Positions 43,921 to 53,373 of a stretch of 64,000 nucleotides of DNA are shown here, piece after piece; the first letter of the stretch is position 1; every line of letters begins with the position of its first letter. Source of the stretch: Henriciella sp045287255 (lineage in GTDB: Bacteria > Pseudomonadota > Alphaproteobacteria > Caulobacterales > Hyphomonadaceae); the NCBI RefSeq assembly GCF_045287255.1, contig NZ_CP137142.1:744001-808000 (forward strand), in the 5' to 3' direction. The position numbers and the translations under genes are program-made. The notes below the pieces were generated by a model that saw only the letters and a program-made list of their open reading frames with translations, was not told the origin of the DNA and searched no databases.

Positions 43921-45108
43921 ATGAACATTCACGAATATCAGGCCAAGGCTGTCCTTAAATCCTTTGGCGCACCTGTCGCAAACGGCGTTCCTGTCCTGTC
44001 TGAGGACGAGATCGAAGCGGCGGTGAATGCCCTGCCAGGACCGCTTTGGGTTGTGAAAAGCCAGATCCACGCTGGTGGCCGCGGTAAAGGCAAGTTCATT
44101 GAAGCAGCAGCCGGAGAGAAGGGCGGTGTTCGCCTTGGCTTTTCCAAGGATGAAGCGATTGCCCACGCCAAGGCGATGCTCGGCAATCACCTCGTGACGG
44201 CGCAAACCTCTGCCGAAGGTAAGCAGGTCAACCGCCTCTATATCGAAGACGGCGCTGATATCTCTCGTGAACTTTACCTCTCTATGCTGGTTGATCGCGC
44301 AACCGGGCAGATCGCTTTTGTTGCTTCAACTGAAGGCGGCATGGACATTGAGGAAGTCGCTCACGAAACTCCGGAAAAAATCCTGACCTTGCCTGTCGGC
44401 GATGGGGTTGATGCCGCTGACGCAGAGAAGCTCTGCGATGCTCTGAAGCTGGAAGGCAAAGCCCGCGAAGACGGCATGAAGCTGTTCCCGATCCTCTACA
44501 AAGCCTTCACCGAAAAAGACATGGCGATGTTGGAGATCAACCCGCTGATCGTCATGGATAGCGGCGACCTGCGCGTGCTCGACGCGAAAGTCTCTTTTGA
44601 TGGCAATGCTCTGTTCCGTCACCCTGACATCATGGAGTTGCGCGACACCACCGAAGAAGACGAAAAAGAGATTGAAGCGTCTGAATGGGACCTCGCCTAT
44701 ATTGCGCTCGACGGCACAATCGGTTGCATGGTCAACGGCGCGGGCCTGGCTATGGCGACGATGGACATCATCAAACTGTATGGTGAAGAGCCTGCAAACT
44801 TCTGTGACGTTGGCGGCGGTGCCAATGCGGAGAAAGTGGCTGCTGCGTTTAAGATCATCATGAAAGACCCAGCTGTTAAGGGCATTCTGGTCAACATTTT
44901 CGGCGGGATCATGAAGTGTGATGTCATCGCTGAAGGGGTTATCCAGGCTGTAAAAGAAACCAATCTGGCTGTGCCATTGGTTGTTCGCCTTGAGGGTACA
45001 AATGTCGATGAAGGCAAGGAAATCCTCGCCAATTCTGGCATGAACATCATTCCGGCCAATGATCTGGATGATGCCGCCAAGAAAATCGTAGAGGCCGTGC
45101 GCGCTTAA
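43921..45108 (+). CDS. sucC: Succinyl-CoA synthetase beta subunit
   Basis: A 395-residue ADP-forming beta subunit that, with SucD, makes succinate and ATP or GTP from succinyl-CoA in the TCA cycle. An ATP-grasp domain starts MNIHEYQAKAVLKSFGAPV, with QIHAGGRGKGKF contacting nucleotide. A C-terminal ligase domain contains NGAGLAMATMDIIKLYG and VNIFGGIMKCDVIAEG. It is the first gene of sucC-sucD-sucA-sucB. Unlike many alphaproteobacteria, no mdh gene is immediately upstream; a PhoD-like gene is there instead. Confidence 0.98.
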   Translation: MNIHEYQAKAVLKSFGAPVANGVPVLSEDEIEAAVNALPGPLWVVKSQIHAGGRGKGKFIEAAAGEKGGVRLGFSKDEAIAHAKAMLGNHLVTAQTSAEGKQVNRLYIEDGADISRELYLSMLVDRATGQIAFVASTEGGMDIEEVAHETPEKILTLPVGDGVDAADAEKLCDALKLEGKAREDGMKLFPILYKAFTEKDMAMLEINPLIVMDSGDLRVLDAKVSFDGNALFRHPDIMELRDTTEEDEKEIEASEWDLAYIALDGTIGCMVNGAGLAMATMDIIKLYGEEPANFCDVGGGANAEKVAAAFKIIMKDPAVKGILVNIFGGIMKCDVIAEGVIQAVKETNLAVPLVVRLEGTNVDEGKEILANSGMNIIPANDLDDAAKKIVEAVRA

Positions 45109-45168
45109 GCTTCGCCCTAAGGAATTATTCTCGCACGCGTTGCGACCCAAGGATCAAGGACCGAAACC

Positions 45169-46071
45169 ATGTCCATTCTCATCAACAAAGATACCAAAGT
45201 TATCGTCCAGGGCCTGACCGGGAAAACCGGTAGCTTCCACACCAATCAGGCGCTCGAGTATTTCGGTACGCAAATGGTTGCCGGGACACACCCGAAAAAA
45301 GCGGGCACAAACTGGACCGCCGATAGCGGCAAAGAGCTCCCAATCTATGCAACTGCAGCTGATGCGCGTAACGCGACTGGTGCTGATGCATCAGTCATCT
45401 ATGTTCCGCCAGCCGGCGCCGCAGCGGCCATCGAAGAAGCGATTGATGCGGAAATTCCGCTGATCGTTTGTATTACAGAAGGTGTGCCTGTGCTCGACAT
45501 GGTTCGGGTCAAAGCCAAGCTCGATAAATCAAACTCGCGCCTGATCGGTCCAAACTGCCCAGGTCTGCTGACCCCTGAGCAGTGCAAGATTGGCATTATG
45601 CCGGGCAAGATCTTCAAGAAGGGGTCTGTCGGCGTTGTGTCTCGCTCCGGAACCCTGACTTATGAAGCGGTTTACCAGACTTCTATGGCGGGTCTTGGCC
45701 AAACCTCTGCGGTTGGGATCGGTGGTGACCCGGTTAAGGGTACAGAATTCATCGACGTGCTGGAGATGTTCCTGGCCGATGATGAGACCGAGCAAATCAT
45801 CATGATCGGTGAAATTGGTGGCTCTGCGGAAGAAGAAGCCGCTCAATTCCTGATCGATGAAGCGAAAAAAGGCCGCAAGAAACCGATGGTCGGCTTCATT
45901 GCTGGCCGGACAGCGCCAAAGGGTCGCACTATGGGTCATGCTGGTGCCATTGTTTCAGGCGGACAGGGCGATGCAGAGAGCAAAATCGCGGCAATGGAGG
46001 CTGCTGGCATAAAAGTGTCACCAAGCCCTGCCCGACTCGGCACGACCATGGTAGAGGTTTTGAAAGGATAA
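45169..46071 (+). CDS. sucD: Succinyl-CoA synthetase alpha subunit
   Basis: A 300-residue alpha subunit. The N-terminal CoA-binding Rossmann domain has IVQGLTGKTGSFHT. The phosphohistidine is His257 in RTMGHAGAIVSGG, with the family motifs GPNCPGLLTPEQCKIGIMPG and SRSGTLTYEAV also intact. It forms the heterodimer or heterotetramer with SucC. AAGGACCG precedes the ATG, 60 bases after the sucC stop. Confidence 0.98.
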   Translation: MSILINKDTKVIVQGLTGKTGSFHTNQALEYFGTQMVAGTHPKKAGTNWTADSGKELPIYATAADARNATGADASVIYVPPAGAAAAIEEAIDAEIPLIVCITEGVPVLDMVRVKAKLDKSNSRLIGPNCPGLLTPEQCKIGIMPGKIFKKGSVGVVSRSGTLTYEAVYQTSMAGLGQTSAVGIGGDPVKGTEFIDVLEMFLADDETEQIIMIGEIGGSAEEEAAQFLIDEAKKGRKKPMVGFIAGRTAPKGRTMGHAGAIVSGGQGDAESKIAAMEAAGIKVSPSPARLGTTMVEVLKG

Positions 46072-46128
46072 TCGTGCCCTATATGGGTTCGATGGGCGGT
46101 CAGACGAGGCCATTATGACCCCGCCGGG

Positions 46129-46153
46129 CCGTCCTTAGCTGATGTGAGGACGG
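46129..46153 (+). promoter_or_regulatory. Hairpin enclosing the sucA ribosome-binding site
   Basis: CCGTCCT (46129-46135) pairs perfectly with AGGACGG (46147-46153), loop 11 bases. The right arm is the sucA Shine-Dalgarno sequence (GAGGA, ten bases before ATG 46161), so the stem would block initiation. A second stem just upstream (GGTCA/TGACC, 46098-46120) could rearrange with it. Opening of this hairpin may set the ratio of 2-oxoglutarate dehydrogenase to succinyl-CoA synthetase. Confidence 0.5.
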
Positions 46154-46160
46154 TTTATAC

Positions 46161-49100
46161 ATGGCAGATGATGGTTCCCCGGTGAATGGCAATCGCAGTG
46201 TCGCGAACGCGGCAATGCTGGATACAGCATTCCTTTACGGGGGCAGTGCGGTCTGGATCGAACAGATGCAGGCCCGCTATGCCGAAAATCCAAATGCAGT
46301 GCCGGAAAGCTGGCGTGCATTCTTTGAAGAGCTTGGCGATGGCGGGGCAGATGCGCGCCGCAACGCTGATGGTGCAAGCTGGAAACGGGGCGCGTGGCCG
46401 AAGCCTGCCTCCCCAGAAGAGACAGCGGCCTTTGATGGCAACTGGACCCTGCTTGAGCCGAAGCTGGAGAAGAAAATTAAAGCGGGTGCGCCAGCTGCGT
46501 CTGAGGCCGATATTGCTCAGGCGGTTAAGGATTCGGTGCGTGCGTTGATGATGATCCGAGCTTTCCGGATGCGCGGTCATTTGCAGGCCCAGCTTGACCC
46601 GCTGGGGCTTGAAACAGCCGAGTATCAGCCTGAGCTTGATCCCAAGAGCTATGGTTTCGAAGAAGCCGATATGGATCGGGACATCTTCATCGATGGCGTT
46701 TTGGGTTTGGAGCGCGCGAGCGTTCGTCAAATTCTTGAAATCGTCCGCCGGACCTATTGCTCAACGCTTGGCATTGAGTTCCAGCATATTTCCGATCCGG
46801 AAGAAAAGGGTTGGCTGCAGGAACGTATTGAAGGCCCGGACAAGGGCGTTGCGTTTACGCCTGAGGGCAAAAAGGCGATCCTGACGAAACTGATCGAAGG
46901 GGAAACTTTCGAGCGCTTTCTGCATAAGCGCTATCCGGGCACCAAACGTTTTGGTCTGGACGGGGGTGAGGCCGCTGTGCCGGCTCTGGAACAGATCATC
47001 AAGCGCGGCGGCGCGCTGGGCGTGAATGAGATTGTTGTCGGCATGGCCCACCGTGGTCGTCTCAACATGCTCGCCGCTGTTATGGGTAAGAAGTATGAGA
47101 AGATTTTCCATGAGTTTATGGGCGGATCGACTCAAGGCGCTGAGCAGTTTGGTTCCGGCGATGTGAAATATCACTTGGGTGCGTCTTCGGATCGCGAGTT
47201 CGATGGCAATAAGGTCCACCTGACCATGAATGCCAACCCGTCTCACCTTGAAGCGGTAAACCCGGTCGTTCTGGGTCGTACACGCGCCAAACAGTTCATG
47301 GAAGCCGAGGATGAGGGTAATCTCGACCGCTCCAAGAAACTGCCGCTCCTGCTGCACGGTGATGCGGCGTTTGCTGGCCAAGGTGTTGTCGCGGAATGTT
47401 TCGCGCTGTCCGGCTTGCAAGGCTATCGCACAGGCGGGACAATCCACTTTATCATCAATAATCAGATTGGTTTTACGACGAGCCCGATGTATTCGCGCTC
47501 GTCACCATATCCGTCTGATGTTGCATTGATGGTGCAGGCGCCGATCTTCCACGTGAATGGCGATGACCCTGAAGCGGTCGTCTATGCCGCGAAAGTGGCG
47601 ACGGAGTATCGCCAGAAGTTTGGTAAAGACGTTGTCATCGACATGTTCTGCTATCGCCGCTTTGGGCATAATGAGGGCGACGAGCCCATGTTTACCCAGC
47701 CGGTCATGTACACCAAGATCAAGGGTCACAGATCGACTCGTGAGCTGTATGCTGAGCGGCTTGTCGCTGAAGGCCTGCTGACTACTGAGCAAGTTGATGC
47801 CGAAGTTAAAGCGTTCGAAACGATGCTCGACAAAGCCTTCGAGGATGGCAAGACGCTCGAAACCAAGAAGGCTGATTGGCTGGAAGGGGAATGGAAAGGC
47901 CTTGGTCTACCCGAAGACGATGATCGTCGTGGCAAGACCGGCGTATCCAAAGCCAAGCTGAAAGAGCTGGGCCAGTCGATTACGACCGTGCCAGAAGGTG
48001 TCAACATTCACCGCACGCTGGATCGTGTCGTGAAGGGGCGCGCCGAAGCGATTTCCTCTGGCAAGGGTCTGGATTGGGCAACCGCTGAGCATCTGGCCTA
48101 TGCCACGCTTCTCGATGAGGGGTTCCATGTTCGCCTGTCTGGTCAGGATTGTGGTCGCGGGACGTTCTCTCAACGTCACAGCCATATGGTTGATCAAAAG
48201 ACCGGTGATCGTTTCACGCCATTGAACAACCTGCGCGAAGGGCAGGCTGAGTATGAGGTGATCGACTCCCTGCTCTCGGAAGAGGCTGTGCTGGGTTATG
48301 AATATGGCTATTCGCTGGCCAATCCGAATGCGCTTGTGTTGTGGGAGGCCCAGTTCGGCGACTTCTCAAACGGTGCACAGGTTTTCTTTGACCAGTTCAT
48401 TTCCTCCGCGGAGCGTAAATGGCTGCGGATGAGCGGTCTGACTATGCTGTTGCCGCATGGCTATGAAGGCCAAGGTCCTGAGCACTCTTCGGCCCGGCTT
48501 GAGCGTTTCCTGCAAATGTGCGCTGAGGATAATTGGCAAGTCTGTAACCTGACGACCCCTGCGAACTATTTTCATGCATTGCGTCGCCAGATTCATCGTG
48601 ACTTCCGTAAGCCGCTGGTGATCATGACGCCGAAATCCCTGCTGCGTCACAAGCTGGCGACCAGCAGCCTGGATGACATGAACACCAAATCGTCTTTCCA
48701 CCGTGTCTTGTGGGATGATGCCGAGACACCGGGCCGTGAAGGCAAGGTCAAACTGGCCAAGGATGATAAGATCCGCCGCGTGGTTCTCTGTTCCGGCAAG
48801 GTCTATTACGACTTGTTTGAAGAGCGCGAGAAAACCGGTGCGAATGACATCTACCTGTTGCGGGTCGAGCAGTTCTATCCGGTGCCACGCAAGGCCCTGA
48901 TGACCGAGCTGAAACGCTTCCCGCAAGCTGAGCTTGTCTGGTGTCAGGAAGAGCCGCGCAATATGGGTGGTTGGACCTTTATCCGGGATGAAATCGAGTG
49001 GTGCGCGGCTAAAGTCGGTGTGACCGCTCCGCGTCCGAAATATGCGGGTCGCCCACCAGCCGCTGCGACAGCAACCGGTCTGCTTGCGACCCATAATAGA

Positions 49101-49169
49101 GAAAAAGAGGCGTTCCTGAACGCCGCCCTCGGTGATAAACCTGTCGAAGACACTATGGTCACCGGATAA
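46161..49169 (+). CDS. sucA: 2-oxoglutarate dehydrogenase E1 component
   Basis: A 1002-residue thiamine-diphosphate enzyme that decarboxylates 2-oxoglutarate and hands the succinyl group to SucB. The N-terminal helical segment (FLYGGSAVWIEQMQARY) mediates E2 contact. Core motifs are VVGMAHRGRLNML, GDAAFAGQGVVAECFALSGL (TPP-metal region), RYGHNEGD-type RRFGHNEGDEP, and the C-terminal GQDCGRGTFSQRH and FPQAELVWCQEEPRNMGGW. The length is normal for alphaproteobacteria. It lies 89 bases after sucD. Confidence 0.98.
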   Translation: MADDGSPVNGNRSVANAAMLDTAFLYGGSAVWIEQMQARYAENPNAVPESWRAFFEELGDGGADARRNADGASWKRGAWPKPASPEETAAFDGNWTLLEPKLEKKIKAGAPAASEADIAQAVKDSVRALMMIRAFRMRGHLQAQLDPLGLETAEYQPELDPKSYGFEEADMDRDIFIDGVLGLERASVRQILEIVRRTYCSTLGIEFQHISDPEEKGWLQERIEGPDKGVAFTPEGKKAILTKLIEGETFERFLHKRYPGTKRFGLDGGEAAVPALEQIIKRGGALGVNEIVVGMAHRGRLNMLAAVMGKKYEKIFHEFMGGSTQGAEQFGSGDVKYHLGASSDREFDGNKVHLTMNANPSHLEAVNPVVLGRTRAKQFMEAEDEGNLDRSKKLPLLLHGDAAFAGQGVVAECFALSGLQGYRTGGTIHFIINNQIGFTTSPMYSRSSPYPSDVALMVQAPIFHVNGDDPEAVVYAAKVATEYRQKFGKDVVIDMFCYRRFGHNEGDEPMFTQPVMYTKIKGHRSTRELYAERLVAEGLLTTEQVDAEVKAFETMLDKAFEDGKTLETKKADWLEGEWKGLGLPEDDDRRGKTGVSKAKLKELGQSITTVPEGVNIHRTLDRVVKGRAEAISSGKGLDWATAEHLAYATLLDEGFHVRLSGQDCGRGTFSQRHSHMVDQKTGDRFTPLNNLREGQAEYEVIDSLLSEEAVLGYEYGYSLANPNALVLWEAQFGDFSNGAQVFFDQFISSAERKWLRMSGLTMLLPHGYEGQGPEHSSARLERFLQMCAEDNWQVCNLTTPANYFHALRRQIHRDFRKPLVIMTPKSLLRHKLATSSLDDMNTKSSFHRVLWDDAETPGREGKVKLAKDDKIRRVVLCSGKVYYDLFEEREKTGANDIYLLRVEQFYPVPRKALMTELKRFPQAELVWCQEEPRNMGGWTFIRDEIEWCAAKVGVTAPRPKYAGRPPAAATATGLLATHNREKEAFLNAALGDKPVEDTMVTG

Positions 49170-49200
49170 TAGAGATAAGAGAACGAGGCAAAGACCTGAC

Positions 49201-50700
49201 ATGACCGATATCGTAGTCCCAACTCTGGGCGAGAGCGTCACCGAAGCGACGGTTGGCAAATGGCTGAAAGCCGCAGGCGATGCAGTCGCTAAGGATGAGG
49301 TTCTGGTCGAACTGGAAACAGATAAAGTCGCCGTTGAGGTTTCTGCGGAAGAAGCTGGAACACTAGGCGAAATTGTTGCTCAAGAGGGCGACACGGTTGA
49401 GATTGGCGCGCTTCTGGGTCGTCTTGGCGGTGCCAATGGTGCCGCGAAAGCGGCACCTGCAGCCGAAGCCCCAAAAGCCGCCGCCGCCCCTGCCGCTTCC
49501 ACTGGTGGGGCAAGCGTTGATGTCGCTGTCCCAAGCATGGGTGAGAGCGTTGCCGAAGGCACGATTGGCGCACTTGTTAAACAGGTTGGCGAGAGCGTCT
49601 CGAAAGACGAAACAATTGCTGAGATTGAGACCGATAAGGTTGCTCTGGAAGTGCCAGCGTCTGCTGATGGCGTCATCGCTGAATGGCTGGTTGGTGAAGG
49701 AGACGCGGTCACGCCGGGGTCTGTTATTGCGCGGATTACAGCCGGTGCAGGTGCCAGTGCTGCGGCAGCTCCAGCGGCGCAGTCGGCTCCGGTACAAGCG
49801 GCGGCTCCTGCAACAGGCAGTGGCGATCGCCCGGTTGCGCCATCTGTGCGTCGTATCTCTGCAGAAGCGGGTGTGAACCCGGCAGATATTCCAGGTTCTG
49901 GTCGTGAAGGCCGCGCAACAAAGGCGGATGCTTTGAATTACGTGAACACGCCAAAGGCAGCAGCAGCGCCTGCAGCAGCAAAACCTGCCCGTGATCTGGG
50001 CCCACGCGAAGAGCGCGTGCGCATGACCCGCTTGCGCCAGACAATCGCCCGCCGCCTGAAAGAGGCGCAGGAAACCGCTGCGATGCTGACCACATTCAAT
50101 GATGTGGACATGAGCGCGGTTATGGACCTGCGGAAGAAGTACAAAGACTCCTTCTTTGAAAAGCATGGTGTGAAGCTCGGCTTCATGGGCTTCTTCACAA
50201 AGGCGGTGGTGTCTGCCCTGAAGGAAATCCCGGCAGTGAATGCCGAGATTGATGGCACCGACATTATCTACAAGAACCACTATGATATCGGCATGGCGGT
50301 TGGCACCGAGAAGGGGCTTGTGGTTCCGGTCGTTCGCGATGCGGATGAGCTGTCGCTGGCTGGTATCGAGGCTGAACTTGGTAATCTTGCCCGTAAGGCA
50401 CGCGATGGTGACCTGACCATTGGCGATATGCAGGGCGGCACGTTCACCATCACCAATGGTGGTGTGTATGGTTCTCTGATGTCGACACCGATCCTGAACC
50501 CCCCACAGTCAGGTGTTCTTGGTATGCACCGTATTGAGCAGCGCCCGGTTGCGATCAATGGACAGGTTGTGATCCGTCCGATGATGTATCTGGCGCTGTC
50601 TTATGACCACCGGATCGTTGATGGCAAAGAGGCGGTGACTTTCCTTGTCCGCGTTAAGGAAGCCCTGGAAGACCCAGAGCGTCTGCTCCTCGACGTCTAA
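49201..50700 (+). CDS. sucB: Dihydrolipoyl succinyltransferase (E2o) with two lipoyl domains
   Basis: A 499-residue core enzyme of the 2-oxoglutarate dehydrogenase complex. Two lipoyl domains are present, with lipoyl lysines K42 (ELETDKVAVEV) and K146 (EIETDKVALEV), separated by an Ala/Pro-rich linker. A peripheral-subunit-binding domain follows (SVRRISAEAGVNPADIPGSG), then the catalytic acyltransferase with His470 and Asp474 in SYDHRIVDG. SucB usually has one lipoyl domain in E. coli and about 400 residues. ATG 49201 is 31 bases after sucA. No lpd gene follows. Confidence 0.95.
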   Translation: MTDIVVPTLGESVTEATVGKWLKAAGDAVAKDEVLVELETDKVAVEVSAEEAGTLGEIVAQEGDTVEIGALLGRLGGANGAAKAAPAAEAPKAAAAPAASTGGASVDVAVPSMGESVAEGTIGALVKQVGESVSKDETIAEIETDKVALEVPASADGVIAEWLVGEGDAVTPGSVIARITAGAGASAAAAPAAQSAPVQAAAPATGSGDRPVAPSVRRISAEAGVNPADIPGSGREGRATKADALNYVNTPKAAAAPAAAKPARDLGPREERVRMTRLRQTIARRLKEAQETAAMLTTFNDVDMSAVMDLRKKYKDSFFEKHGVKLGFMGFFTKAVVSALKEIPAVNAEIDGTDIIYKNHYDIGMAVGTEKGLVVPVVRDADELSLAGIEAELGNLARKARDGDLTIGDMQGGTFTITNGGVYGSLMSTPILNPPQSGVLGMHRIEQRPVAINGQVVIRPMMYLALSYDHRIVDGKEAVTFLVRVKEALEDPERLLLDV

Positions 50701-50710
50701 GTTTACCTGA

Positions 50711-50784
50711 GCCCGCCCGCTCCCCCGTCCCAACCGCCCGCAGAGGCTATCCTTGGGGTGATTGGGCGGGCGGAGCGGGTGGGC
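50711..50784. repeat. Large GC-rich nested hairpin after sucB
   Basis: GCCCGCCCGCTC (50711-50722) pairs with GAGCGGGTGGGC (50773-50784), 11 of 12 positions. An inner CCGCCCGC (50734-50741) pairs with GCGGGCGG (50766-50773). Neither side has a clear T run. It lies between the convergent sucB and transporter genes and may stop or stabilise both transcripts. Confidence 0.5.
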
Positions 50785-50798
50785 CAGACAAAAGAGTC

Positions 50799-51713
50799 TT
50801 ATTCAGGAATATCACTCGCCGGGAGCTTAGCCTCCCGGCGTGTTGCGTAATGGCTTTCAAACGCCACGATCAGGCAAGCGACGATAATGATCGCTGCACC
50901 AGCCCAGGTCTGCCAGCCGGGAAACTCACGGAAGAAGATCGCGCCGAACAGGCCGCTCCAGATCAGGGCGGTATACTCCAGTGGAGCAAGCTGTTGGGCC
51001 GGCGCCCGGGCATAGGCCAGCGTCATCAGATACCAGACCGCAAACCCCATCAGGCCGAATAGGGCAAAGATTGGCAGGTCACTCCAGTTCGGCGCGCCAA
51101 ATAGACCAAAGGTGATGGGCAACAGGATCAGGGCCGGAATAACATTGGTGAACATGGCGATCGTTGTGGCGTCTTCCTTGGTTGCGCGCATCCGCAGCAA
51201 GACAAGGGTCAGGGCATAGAGAAAGGCGGCAAGGAAGCAGGCGATAATCCCGTAGAGGCGATTGCCCGTTTCAGTATCGCCCTCCGGCAGGCCCTGAATA
51301 GCTAGAACAGCCCCTGCAAACCCAACGAGAGCCGCGCCAAGCCCCATAGGGGTGACTCTTTCGCCCAGTAGCGTGCGGGCCACGAACGGGACCATAAGCG
51401 CGGCGGTAAACCCGATAATTGTCGCCAGTGCGAGCGGAAGCTCGAGAACCGCATAAAAGAACAGGAAGGCTGCTGCGACCTGCACGGCTCCGCGCAGCGT
51501 ATGAAAGCGTGTCGCTTCAAAGCTTGGTATTGGCTTTCGCCGCGCGCGAAAGACAGCCAGCGCAATAATCGCCCCAAACAGGAAACGCCATGCCAGAAGA
51601 TGATGAAGGCCAGCATCCGGGGCCACAGCTTTGACCAGAGCGTCAATGCCAGAGCCCATGAAAATGGCCAGCACCGCAATCAAAAGCGGTGCTGCAAGAA
51701 AACGTGTCAGCAT
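50799..51713 (-). CDS. DMT-superfamily (EamA) exporter
   Basis: A 304-residue inner-membrane protein with ten transmembrane helices in two EamA repeats. The family signature AVWYLMTLAYARAPAQQLAPLEYTALIWSGL lies near the end of repeat two, and a similar but weaker one in repeat one. It is an RhaT/YdcZ-like metabolite exporter whose substrate cannot be told. It may follow the amidase gene in one transcript, as only 14 bases separate the amidase stop from its start. Confidence 0.9.
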   Translation of the reverse strand: MLTRFLAAPLLIAVLAIFMGSGIDALVKAVAPDAGLHHLLAWRFLFGAIIALAVFRARRKPIPSFEATRFHTLRGAVQVAAAFLFFYAVLELPLALATIIGFTAALMVPFVARTLLGERVTPMGLGAALVGFAGAVLAIQGLPEGDTETGNRLYGIIACFLAAFLYALTLVLLRMRATKEDATTIAMFTNVIPALILLPITFGLFGAPNWSDLPIFALFGLMGFAVWYLMTLAYARAPAQQLAPLEYTALIWSGLFGAIFFREFPGWQTWAGAAIIIVACLIVAFESHYATRREAKLPASDIPE

Positions 51714-51727
51714 AAAATCCTAAGCGC

Positions 51728-53260
51728 TTAAGCGCCCTTCAGTGTCGGTAAGCGGTCAATCCAAGGCTGAGCCGCTTCTAGCTCATATGCGAGCGCGAGC
51801 AAGAGGCCATCATCCCCGCGCTTACCAGAGAACATCGACCCGATGGGCAGACCTTCGTCACTCCACTGCAAAGGCACAGACATTGATGCTGCTCCGGATA
51901 CATTCATTGGCGCGGTGAAGGCGGCAAAGTTCAGAACATTGTCCATGACGGCATCGAAATCACCATCCGGGGCCTGTTCGCCAATCTTCGGTGCGACGGT
52001 CGACACAGTTGGGGTGAGCAGGACATCGAAGGTCTCAAACCAGCTTTCATAGATGGCTTCAAAGGCTTTCAGGTAGGCGATTGCGGCATCGAACTCGCCC
52101 TGACGACGCATAAACATCTGGGCCAGGCCAAGGGTCCACGGCTCAAGGATATCGGGACCTATTGGCTTGCCACTGAACTGGCTGGCCTGCTGGGCGAAGT
52201 CGGCAGCGCCGGCGGCCCAGTAGAGGAGGAACTGATCGCCAAACTCGACCCCGTCAATTGGAATCGAATAATCGATCACCTCATGGCCAAGATCGCGGCA
52301 GAGCTGTGCGGTGCGTTCAATGCCAGCCCGCGTTTCCACGTCAAGCTGGGCGCCATTGATTGGGTTTGGCGCATAACCGATGCGTAAGCGCCGGGTTGAG
52401 GCTTCGGTTATGTTACCTGTTAGTGTAAGTCCGTTTTCCGGTGCTTCGGCAACTGCGAAGAGGGCAGCGCTATCACGAACGGTGAGCGTGACAGCATGGT
52501 TCACGGAGATCGAAACCGGGCCACTATCCCGGCTGATCGGCAAGGCGTCCCGGCTCGGCTTGAGCCCGAACAGACCGCAACAGGCTGCTGGAATACGGAT
52601 TGAGCCACCACCATCACTGGCATGGGCAAATGGCACCACTCTGGCGGCGACGAGCGCGGCGGCCCCACCAGAGGACCCACCGGGAATCCGACGGGTATCA
52701 TAAGGGTTACGAGTCGCCCCTGTGACCAGAGGTTCAGTAGAAGAGATCAACCCCATTTCCGGGCTGGTCGATTTACCGAGGCTGATCACACCTGCGCGTC
52801 GCCAGGCGGCCGCAAAAGGGGCATCAGCAGGGGCGATATAGCCTTCAAAGGCGCGACTGCCGTAAAGGGTTGGCGCATCCTGCCAGTCGAGCAGGTCCTT
52901 GATAAAGGTTGGGACGCCACCAAACATTCCGGTCGGTGGGTTTTCTGCGGCCAGCAGGGCCGTTTCATACGTATCGTTTGCGATAGCGTTCAGAGCTGGC
53001 TCCGCTGCTTTGGCGCGTTCAATCGCAGCTTGGGTCAGCTCAAGGCTGGTCGTCTCACCTCTTGCCAGCATTGCGACCTGTTCAAGCCCGTCCGGAATGT
53101 TCTTTGCAAAATAGGAGAGTGTTTCGGGTGTGGCAGGCTCTGTTGCCTGAGTGGGTATTTCGACCGCAGAATCGGTTGGTGCGCAAGCTGTTGCAATTGG
53201 GGTCAAAGCTGCAAGCGCAGCGCCGGATTTCAAAAGTTGGCGGCGAGTGGTTTTGGTCAT
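51728..53260 (-). CDS. Amidase-signature hydrolase with Tat signal
   Basis: A 510-residue amidase. The Ser-cisSer-Lys triad fits K121 (TFIKDLLDW), S196 (GGSSGGAAA) and S220 (DGGGSIRIP); these have the exact 75- and 24-residue spacing of fatty acid amide hydrolase. A twin-arginine signal (TKTTRRQLLKSGAALAAL) ends at TACAPT, possibly lipidated though its lipobox is imperfect. The start at 53260 has GGGAGGG nine bases upstream. It would hydrolyse amides in the periplasm; the substrate is unknown. Confidence 0.92.
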   Translation of the reverse strand: MTKTTRRQLLKSGAALAALTPIATACAPTDSAVEIPTQATEPATPETLSYFAKNIPDGLEQVAMLARGETTSLELTQAAIERAKAAEPALNAIANDTYETALLAAENPPTGMFGGVPTFIKDLLDWQDAPTLYGSRAFEGYIAPADAPFAAAWRRAGVISLGKSTSPEMGLISSTEPLVTGATRNPYDTRRIPGGSSGGAAALVAARVVPFAHASDGGGSIRIPAACCGLFGLKPSRDALPISRDSGPVSISVNHAVTLTVRDSAALFAVAEAPENGLTLTGNITEASTRRLRIGYAPNPINGAQLDVETRAGIERTAQLCRDLGHEVIDYSIPIDGVEFGDQFLLYWAAGAADFAQQASQFSGKPIGPDILEPWTLGLAQMFMRRQGEFDAAIAYLKAFEAIYESWFETFDVLLTPTVSTVAPKIGEQAPDGDFDAVMDNVLNFAAFTAPMNVSGAASMSVPLQWSDEGLPIGSMFSGKRGDDGLLLALAYELEAAQPWIDRLPTLKGA

Positions 53261-53373
53261 CTGCACGTGCCCTCCCAAGGCAGTTTATTCGCGCGCAACC
53301 TGACTTGGGCTTGCCGCATTGGCAAGGCGAACGTAGGGGTAGTTGCGTATGTAACTATTTTAGAGGGGCGCAC

